Shown one piece after another: positions 57,920 to 64,000 of a stretch of 64,000 bases of DNA. Under the pieces are notes generated by a model. That model had not been told where the DNA came from. It saw only the letters and a list, made by a program, of their open reading frames with translations, and made no database searches. A program made the translations under genes and the position numbers. The number at the start of each line of letters is the position of its first letter. Position 1 is the first letter of the stretch. The stretch is from Algoriphagus sp. (GTDB taxonomy: Bacteria > Bacteroidota > Bacteroidia > Cytophagales > Cyclobacteriaceae): contig JAGXQZ010000071.1 in assembly GCA_018336015.1 (NCBI GenBank), positions 1-64,000 of the forward strand. Reading direction: 5' to 3'.

Positions 57920-60097
57920 ATGCGTACCCTGCTAGTTAGTATTATCCTCCTGCTTTTGCATCCTTTTGTTTGGGGGCAAAAAATAAATGCCTCCTATCGA
58001 CTTCCTATCCAAAAGGCAAGTTCGCCGATTGTGGTGGATGGGGTTTTGGATGAAAAAGCCTGGATGGATGCAGAGGTGGCCACGGACTTTTTTATGATTA
58101 CGCCGATGGACACGAGTTTTGCGAAGGTCAAAACCGATGTGCGGATGACTTACGATGAGCAGCACCTGTATTTGATCGTGGTCAATCACCATGCGGTAGA
58201 GGGTCCCTACATGGTAGAGTCGCTTCGTCGTGATTTCTCTTTTGGGAAAAATGACAACTTCCTGCTCTTCATGGATCCTTTTGATGACCTGACCAATGGA
58301 TTTTCCTTTGGAGCCAATGCGGCAGGCGCCCAATGGGACGGGCAGATGTACAACGGTGGCGCTGTGGACCTGAGTTGGGACAATAAGTGGGTGTCTAAAG
58401 TGAAAAACTACGAGGACAAATGGGTATTTGAAGCCGCCATCCCATTCAAATCCATCCGTTACAAAAAAGGCATTACCGAATGGGGGATCAATTTTTCCCG
58501 ACTGGATCTCAAGACTACAGAGAAGTCAGGCTGGGCACCCGTCCCACGTCAGTTTCCTTCGGCATCGTTGGCCTATACAGGTACGCTCGTATGGGACAAT
58601 CCACCACCGGATGCCGGTGCCAATATTTCGGTGATTCCCTACGTATTGGGAGGTGTCAGCAAAAATCATCAGGCAGAAGGCAAGGAAGTCTATCGCAGGG
58701 AAGTTGGAGTGGATGCTAAAATCTCCCTTACCTCTTCCTTGAATCTTGACCTGACGGTCAATCCGGATTTTTCTCAGGTAGAAGTGGATAGGCAGGTGAC
58801 CAATTTGGATCGATTTGAGCTCTTTTTCCCGGAAAGGCGGCAATTTTTTCTGGAAAATGGGGACTTGTTTGCAGGCTTTGGCTACACGACGATCCGGCCA
58901 TTTTTCTCTAGAAGAATCGGTCTCAATGCGCCGATTCAGTTCGGGGCAAGACTCAGCGGAAAGCTGAATAAAGACTGGAGAATCGGTGCCATGAACATGC
59001 AGACAGGTGAAGTGGCCGAATCGGCCCTCCCTGCACAAAACTTCACCGTGATGGCCCTGCAGCGCCAAGTAGGGGCGAGGTCTAATATCGGCGGGATTTT
59101 GGTGAATAAGCAGTCACTACGCTACGATCCCGATCAGGTGGTGGATGGGAAGCCGGTCTATTCTGAGTTCAACCGAAATGTGGGCTTGGAATACAATCTA
59201 GCCTCAGCCAATAACTTGTGGACAGGAAAAGCCATGGTGCTTCAATCCTTTGGGCCGGAGAATCAGGGAAGGGGATTTGTACATGCAGCGAACTTGAAGT
59301 ATGCCAGTGGAAACCTGACCTGGAACTGGCAGCATGAGTATGTCTCCGAAAACTACACTGCTGAAGTAGGCTTTGTTCCTCGAAATGGGTTCTACCGAAT
59401 CAGTCCGATGATCGGCTACCGCTGGTTTCCCAAAAGTGAGAAAATCCTAAGCCACGGCCCTGATTTCAATACCTCGATCTTTTTCAATAAGCAGGGAGAG
59501 CAGACAGACAATACCACCTATGCCACCTATAATGTGCGATTCCGAAGCCAGAGCAATCTCTTGGGCTGGGTAGCTTATGACTTTGTGAAGCTTCAGCGGC
59601 CCTTTGATCCGACCAATTTCTCAGGCAAAACCTTGGATTCTGGGACCGAGCACAGTTGGAATGCGGTGGGACTTGAGTACACTTCCAAGCCTCAGCGTGT
59701 GTTTACCTATGCATTCACGAGTAGAGTTGGAGGGTATTATGCAGACGGGCAGCGATTTAATTTCACCACGGATTTTGGCTACAGATTCCAGCCCTATGTG
59801 AGCTTGGCTTTAAGCACCAATTTCAATCAGATCAACCTTCCACAGCCTTGGGGCAAGACACAGTTTTGGCTGGTAGGCCCTAGAGTGGATGTGACGATGA
59901 CCAATACCGTCTTTTTCACCGCCTTTGTCCAATACAACGAGCAGATCAAAAACATCAACCTCAATACCCGATTTCAGTGGAGGTTCAAGCCAGCCTCTGA
60001 CTTGTTTTTGGTGTACACGGACAATTACCTGCCCGCACCATTCCATGTGAAAAACCGCTCGGTGGTATTGAAATTTACCTATTGGTGGAATGTGTAA
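57920..60097 (+). CDS. DUF5916 domain protein with CBM9-like N terminus
   Basis: 725 residues with a signal peptide (MRTLLVSIILLLLHPFVWG). The N-terminal domain begins PIVVDGVLDEKAWMDAEVATDFF, the CBM9-like DGxLDExxW opening, and continues to WVFEAAIPFKSIRYKKG...WGINFSR at about residue 200. The rest (ANISVIPYVLGGVSKN, VNPDFSQVEVDRQVTNLDRFELFFPERRQFFLENGDLF) is the DUF5916 barrel-like domain, ending VVLKFTYWWNV. These proteins are assumed to sit in the outer membrane, linked to glycan or peptide capture. It lies 44 bases after the TonB receptor, probably in the same operon, and converges on the DUF5686 gene five bases away. Confidence 0.87.
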   Translation: MRTLLVSIILLLLHPFVWGQKINASYRLPIQKASSPIVVDGVLDEKAWMDAEVATDFFMITPMDTSFAKVKTDVRMTYDEQHLYLIVVNHHAVEGPYMVESLRRDFSFGKNDNFLLFMDPFDDLTNGFSFGANAAGAQWDGQMYNGGAVDLSWDNKWVSKVKNYEDKWVFEAAIPFKSIRYKKGITEWGINFSRLDLKTTEKSGWAPVPRQFPSASLAYTGTLVWDNPPPDAGANISVIPYVLGGVSKNHQAEGKEVYRREVGVDAKISLTSSLNLDLTVNPDFSQVEVDRQVTNLDRFELFFPERRQFFLENGDLFAGFGYTTIRPFFSRRIGLNAPIQFGARLSGKLNKDWRIGAMNMQTGEVAESALPAQNFTVMALQRQVGARSNIGGILVNKQSLRYDPDQVVDGKPVYSEFNRNVGLEYNLASANNLWTGKAMVLQSFGPENQGRGFVHAANLKYASGNLTWNWQHEYVSENYTAEVGFVPRNGFYRISPMIGYRWFPKSEKILSHGPDFNTSIFFNKQGEQTDNTTYATYNVRFRSQSNLLGWVAYDFVKLQRPFDPTNFSGKTLDSGTEHSWNAVGLEYTSKPQRVFTYAFTSRVGGYYADGQRFNFTTDFGYRFQPYVSLALSTNFNQINLPQPWGKTQFWLVGPRVDVTMTNTVFFTAFVQYNEQIKNINLNTRFQWRFKPASDLFLVYTDNYLPAPFHVKNRSVVLKFTYWWNV

Positions 60098-60102
60098 TCT
60101 GG

Positions 60103-62754
60103 TCAATCAAAGTTCACATTGATAAATGTGGCTATACCCACAAGTGGTCTGGCCCTTAGGAAATTTCCGTTTTCAAATCCTGCGGCAAGCTCCACTCTGA
60201 AAAACCGGAACAGGTTGTCAAGTGAGTAGCCGATTTCGGTGTAGTGCGGGGAGTTTTCGGTCTTGAGGTAATTGACAAAGATATTTTCCCTCACCCCCGA
60301 AAATCTGAGCATGGGCAATTGGGTAAACAAGAATTTCCTGAACTGATAATGTGCAATTGCCGACACATAAGCCCCCGAAGTGCTGTAGCGGTAGTAGTCC
60401 ATTACCCGAAAATTAGCAGCAGCGCCCATGTTGGAAAACAGGGTTCGATTGCCTCCAAAGTGCTTGAAGTCTTGGAAGAAAACCTGATTGGCATTTAGAA
60501 AAGTGCCTCCTGTGACATTGAAGTCCAGCTTTCCGCTGGCGGCAAATTTGACGGCATGCTTCACAGAAGCTTCCACTTGGTCAAAGTCTGCCGCCAGGCC
60601 ATTGCCAAAGATTCCCGGGATTGCCTTTTGATACATCAGCGTGACTTCGGGAGACCGGTCGTAATTCGGGTTTTTTCTGCCATTTCGGATCGAGTAGGTG
60701 AGTCCCGGTCTCCAGTCCAGCGAAGCGTGAATCCTGGCTATCGAATGACTGGCAAACGAACCTACCGAAGCTTCCACATTATCCGGTCGGTTGGCGGTGT
60801 AGGTTCGCTCGGGTTTATTGTACAGGCTATAGTCGCTGGTGTTGAATAGCTCCCTTCGCTCGGCAAGGTGAAAATTAACCCGATAAGTCAGCCCGTAGTT
60901 GACTCGGTGCGACCAATAGACTCTGGCAAAATCCTGCTCGTAGAGCTTCATGTAATTTTTTCTGACCAAAAGCGAGTAGGCCGCATTGACCTGTTCCTGG
61001 ATGGGGTCATCGGCATTGAACTGATAGATGTAGCGGCCACCTTCCAGCCCCCAGGTTTGACCCGAGGTGGGTTGGGTGTGGGACCATCGGAAGTTGACTT
61101 TTCCATAAAACCGCTGACTGGAAAAACCATAGCGGAGTTCGGGTTCGATGTTGAAGCTTTTGCGGACTCGATTGACGGAGTCTGCCAGCTTGATGGTCTC
61201 TTGTTTGCGATAGAAAAAGCCAAGCCCAACCTTCCAGCCTTCGACCGTATTGAATGAAAACTTGGTGAGGTTGGTAGGGAATCCTACGGAGATTCCTTTG
61301 CCGAAATTGTAATTGGCTCCATACAGAAAATCGAGCGGCTCGTATTTGCTTCGTGCCTTTTTTGCGACTGAGTCGACTTTACTCACTTTGGCAGCCTCGA
61401 TGACTGCGAGGCTATCGTCTCTTTTGTAGCCTTCGACTTCTTTGAGCGTGAGTGGTACAGGTCGGATACTGTCCCAATAGCTTAAGCCCCGCTTTTTGGC
61501 AAGGGAATCCACACTGTAGCTGCGTTCGGAGATTACGTCTTTCTTTTCCGGTTCACTCTCCTGCATGACGACTTCTTTCTCGTATTCAATGAGGAGTTTG
61601 CGATATTCCTTGCGGGTTTTGGGTTCCTCACTGGCAAGCTGCTCGAGGGCAGAAAGTGATTTGGAAGGTTTGGAAGCAGGCACTGGTACCGCTTGGACCT
61701 TTTCATCAATGATTTCCGGCTTGGACGCCAAGTCGGGATTGAGCTTTATTTTGTAGTCCCGCGTAGAGGCTAGGTATTGGAACTCTCCCGCAAAGCCAAA
61801 GATTTTACCTCCAAAGGTGTAAGTGTGGGTCAAGGGCATCCAGACATTTTCGGCCACGGGGGCGTACTGTTGTTTGGCGCGGATTTGGAAACCTAGGAGC
61901 GAGGAGGTCAGGTCAAGGCTATGTATCGCCCATAGGTCTTCGATGATGTAGATGTGCCCTTCAAAAACCCGCTCGCCCCGAGACCGAGGAGTAACCCGGA
62001 TTTTGCTGACCATGACATTTTGGTCAAAGAAGCTGCCTTCGTAGCGGAATTGGTAATACTGAAAGGCATAGCGTGACAAAGGGGACACGATCTCATTAAT
62101 CTGATCCTGGTAAAAAGAGGTCTGTATATAAGGTGCAGGAGAAGTTCCCTGATTGTCGCCGTTGGTACGGATCGAAATCACTTTTTCATCCACCTTGTCA
62201 GGGAGCGAAAATGTAATTCTGGAAACTGACTCTGAGGTGTACGCTTCATTGAGCTTGAGGCCTTCCTCTTCCAGTTTTTTCTTCAGGAAAAATGGCGCAT
62301 CCGTGAGTTGTCCCGTGCCTTTGAGGTACACCATCATGGAGTACTCTTGGAGCTGGAGTCGATGGTACTTGGCTTTGGAGATTGCTTTTCGCATGATGGT
62401 GAGCGCAGGGTCTTCGGCACCTGCCTTTACTTCCACCGTGCTCAGGTTGTAGATTTGGGGTTCGAGCGAAAAATTCAGCTCTACCCAGTCGTTTTTGACT
62501 TCTACCGTTTGGATTAAGGATTTGTATCCGAGGTATTGAATGACCACGTCATAAAAGCCCGGTTTAAGTCGGAATTCGTAGAGGCCATTTTCATTGGTAG
62601 GTACGCCATCTTCCAAGTTTCGGATAAAGACAGATGCAAAGGGCAAAGGCTCTCCGTCCTTGGTATTCACTTTTCCCTTGATGCCTTGGCTGGATGCTTC
62701 GATAACCGAAAAAAAAAGGAGTCCTGAGAAGATGATTAAGAGGCGTAGATTCAT
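60103..62754 (-). CDS. DUF5686 outer-membrane protein with carboxypeptidase-like domain
   Basis: 883 residues with a signal peptide (MNLRLLIIFSGLLFFSVIEA, then SSQ). A CarboxypepD_reg domain (GIKGKVNTKDGEPLPFASVFIRN ... YDVVIQYLGYKSLIQTVEV) fills residues 24-105. Then comes the DUF5686 part with PALTIMRKAISKAKYHRLQLQEYSMMVYLKGTG, and a long charged middle region (about residues 370-470) with many Ser/Lys/Glu. The C-terminal half is a barrel with aromatic strands ending VGIATFINVNFD. It probably forms an outer-membrane channel or assembly factor of unknown ligand. The gene is intact; its upstream region is the long AT-rich gap. Confidence 0.88.
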   Translation of the reverse strand: MNLRLLIIFSGLLFFSVIEASSQGIKGKVNTKDGEPLPFASVFIRNLEDGVPTNENGLYEFRLKPGFYDVVIQYLGYKSLIQTVEVKNDWVELNFSLEPQIYNLSTVEVKAGAEDPALTIMRKAISKAKYHRLQLQEYSMMVYLKGTGQLTDAPFFLKKKLEEEGLKLNEAYTSESVSRITFSLPDKVDEKVISIRTNGDNQGTSPAPYIQTSFYQDQINEIVSPLSRYAFQYYQFRYEGSFFDQNVMVSKIRVTPRSRGERVFEGHIYIIEDLWAIHSLDLTSSLLGFQIRAKQQYAPVAENVWMPLTHTYTFGGKIFGFAGEFQYLASTRDYKIKLNPDLASKPEIIDEKVQAVPVPASKPSKSLSALEQLASEEPKTRKEYRKLLIEYEKEVVMQESEPEKKDVISERSYSVDSLAKKRGLSYWDSIRPVPLTLKEVEGYKRDDSLAVIEAAKVSKVDSVAKKARSKYEPLDFLYGANYNFGKGISVGFPTNLTKFSFNTVEGWKVGLGFFYRKQETIKLADSVNRVRKSFNIEPELRYGFSSQRFYGKVNFRWSHTQPTSGQTWGLEGGRYIYQFNADDPIQEQVNAAYSLLVRKNYMKLYEQDFARVYWSHRVNYGLTYRVNFHLAERRELFNTSDYSLYNKPERTYTANRPDNVEASVGSFASHSIARIHASLDWRPGLTYSIRNGRKNPNYDRSPEVTLMYQKAIPGIFGNGLAADFDQVEASVKHAVKFAASGKLDFNVTGGTFLNANQVFFQDFKHFGGNRTLFSNMGAAANFRVMDYYRYSTSGAYVSAIAHYQFRKFLFTQLPMLRFSGVRENIFVNYLKTENSPHYTEIGYSLDNLFRFFRVELAAGFENGNFLRARPLVGIATFINVNFD

Positions 62755-63267
62755 AAAAGTAGGCGATGTTTTTTTTGCATAGATGGTGAAAAATACGGAG
62801 TGGTTGCATCAGGAGTTGAGTTAAAAAATATGAATGCAGGAAATAGAGGATATATAAACGGTAGGTAAACCTATATAAAAGCGATAAGTAATTATTATGT
62901 TGAATATATTCAACGTTTTTATTAATTGATATTTAAAACAAACCCGAATGACTTTCTGAAAAATTTTATAAATGTTGAAAATCCCTTAAAATCCTTCAAA
63001 AAATTTTATGGTAAATTTTCATTTAATTAATAAAAATTGATTTTTTTAATTATCTACAAATGGAAAACGTTTTCCATTAAATTATTCTCACTATTATGGC
63101 AGCATTGTTAATTATTTGTTAAAATATGCCTAATTCCGTTGGAAATAGGTTTTTCGATTGTGCAAGAGGCCATTTGTTAAGAATTGCAAAATCAAAATTT
63201 AAACTTCACTTTAGAATCGAAATTAAGTACTCATACCTATTTCGCTTTTTAAAAAACAACAAACCCT
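62755..63267. other. AT-rich intergenic region between divergent outer-membrane protein genes
   Basis: 513 bases without a convincing gene. The stretch 62815-63080 is very AT-rich. It contains the 20-base perfect palindrome at 63059-63078 and otherwise only short direct runs. It must hold promoters for the DUF5686 gene (minus) and the SusC-like gene (plus). No exact TAnnTTTG element with a well-spaced TTTG was found upstream of the SusC gene; TAGGTTTT near 63148 is a seven-of-eight match. A small open frame starting at 63126 ends inside the SusC gene in another frame and is not considered coding. Confidence 0.6.
63059..63078. promoter_or_regulatory. Perfect palindromic LacI/GalR-type operator
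   Basis: AATGGAAAACGTTTTCCATT is a perfect 20-base palindrome with the central CG flanked by A/T runs and TGG/CCA ends, the pattern of LacI-family operators (compare cre sites, WTGNNANCGNWNNCAW). It lies about 190 bases upstream of the SusC-like ATG. The regulator gene is not in the window. Confidence 0.6.
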
Positions 63268-64000
63268 ATGAGAAATTATTTACCAAAGCTCAAGTCATTG
63301 ATGCTTGCTGTGGCGCTCTTCTTGGGAGCGATCATCGGTGTCAATGCCCAAAGTCGCTCCATCTCAGGTACTGTCCTGGATGCGTCGCTTGGAGACCCTG
63401 TTCCGGGTGCAACGGTACTTGTTAAAGGTACTACCCGAGGTGCTGCCACTGATTTGGACGGTAAGTTTACCCTCCAACTCCAGCCGGGAGATCAAATCCT
63501 TGTCGTTTCCTTTGTGGGTTACCTCACGCAGGAAGTAGAAATCGGCAACCAGTCTGTATTGACGATCAACTTGAAGGAGGATATCCAAAGCCTTCAGGAA
63601 GCAGTAGTAATCGGTTACGGTTCTCAGGACAAAAAAGAAATTACCTCAGCCGTAGTAGGTGTCAAGCCTGACGACTTCAACCGAGGTAACGTGACCAACC
63701 CTACGCAGTTGCTCCAAGGTAAAGTGGCAGGTCTATCAATCACTAGACCAGGTGGTAACCCAAACAACGGCTTCAACATCCGTTTGAGAGGTCTATCTAC
63801 CTTCGGTGCCAACTCTTCTCCATTGATCGTATTGGACGGTGTGATCGGTGCTTCGCTTGAAAACGTGGACCCGAATGACATCCAGTCTATCGACGTATTG
63901 AAAGACGGTTCGGCTGCTGCGATCTACGGTGCGAGAGGATCTTCAGGTGTGATCTTGATCACGACCACCAAACAAGGTAAGAGAGAAGGTACTACAAACG
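63268..64000 (+). CDS. SusC/RagA-type TonB-linked outer-membrane protein (N-terminal part, cut by window edge)
   Basis: 244 codons from the ATG at 63268 to the window end. A signal peptide (KSLMLAVALFLGAIIGVNA) is followed by a CarboxypepD_reg domain (SISGTVLDASLGDPVPGATVLVKGTTRG), then the SusC N-terminal signature SLQEAVVIGYGSQDKKEITSAV and the plug with SSPLIVLDGVIGASLENVDPNDIQSIDVLKDGSAAAIYGARGSSGVILITTTKQGK, the RagA/SusC motif. It forms the outer-membrane channel for glycans or peptides, in partnership with a SusD-like lipoprotein that should follow outside the window. Upstream is a LacI-type operator. Confidence 0.95.
   Translation, partial: MRNYLPKLKSLMLAVALFLGAIIGVNAQSRSISGTVLDASLGDPVPGATVLVKGTTRGAATDLDGKFTLQLQPGDQILVVSFVGYLTQEVEIGNQSVLTINLKEDIQSLQEAVVIGYGSQDKKEITSAVVGVKPDDFNRGNVTNPTQLLQGKVAGLSITRPGGNPNNGFNIRLRGLSTFGANSSPLIVLDGVIGASLENVDPNDIQSIDVLKDGSAAAIYGARGSSGVILITTTKQGKREGTTN

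Noticed and set aside
58526..59068. 180-codon open frame opposite the DUF5916 gene
   Set aside because: Shadow frame within a conserved gene.
62755..63267. Riboswitch or T-box leader before the SusC gene
   Set aside because: No conserved riboswitch core or specifier stem was recognised; the AT-rich region fits a promoter/operator zone.
63126..63425. 99-codon open frame overlapping the SusC start
   Set aside because: It is out of frame with the clear SusC coding sequence and has no domain.

Overview
The window is a chromosomal segment of a Bacteroidota bacterium, most likely order Cytophagales near Cyclobacteriaceae/Algoriphagus. The support is a gldA-gldF-gldG gliding-type ABC transporter, a porT gene directly behind menG/ubiE, a secreted protein with a type IX secretion (T9SS) sorting domain, SusC-type TonB receptors, lineage-typical families (DUF4290, DUF5606, DUF5686, DUF5916), the -7 promoter element TAnnTTTG and weak ribosome binding sites. 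No rRNA, tRNA, CRISPR array or prophage was seen. Genus is inference.

Region by region. 1-1.9 kb: gld transporter, gldG cut by the window edge. 2.1-10.4 kb: carbohydrate and peptide turnover (VOC protein, Tat-exported TIM-barrel isomerase, secreted sulfatase plus esterase, GH25 lysozyme, GH13 amylase lipoprotein, M20 peptidase). 10.5-11.4 kb: a REP-associated tyrosine transposase (RAYT) between two mirrored clusters of six hairpins each, the best structured non-coding feature here. 11.5-20 kb: GMC dehydrogenase with its small subunit, lipoproteins, a Nif3-like protein, an SDR/ADC-like/SDR operon and a sugar-acid dehydratase. 20-26.5 kb: GT61, MurA (catalytic Cys replaced by Asp), DUF4290, UvrD helicase and a lipid A-type acyltransferase. 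26.6-28.7 kb: ECF sigma, anti-sigma, gmk, nadD operon. 28.8-37 kb: S9 peptidase, amidohydrolase and a T9SS cargo protein. 37-46 kb: housekeeping genes (murF, marC, rnhA, engB, menG, porT) with a DUF4143 ATPase. 46-51.5 kb: a five-gene overlapping operon of Na+ symporter, GH88-like hydrolase, ene-reductase-type flavoenzyme and SDR. 51.5-55.3 kb: a PIN toxin-antitoxin pair, a purine permease coupled to a secreted MTA/SAH nucleosidase, and a Ca2+/Na+ antiporter. 55.5-64 kb: outer-membrane proteins ending in a partial SusC gene behind an AT-rich leader with a perfect LacI-type operator.

Together the genes describe an aerobic polysaccharide degrader with T9SS. Secreted hydrolases, a sulfatase and an esterase work outside the inner membrane. 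TonB and Na+-coupled transporters take up products, and SDR, dehydratase and isomerase enzymes feed oxidised sugars into the cell. No completely new multi-gene defence or biosynthetic system is evident. The most interesting items are the RAYT/REP island, the GH88 operon, the exported nucleosidase-permease pair, the non-canonical active-site residues (MurA, anti-sigma factor, ATPase) and the LacI-type operator.
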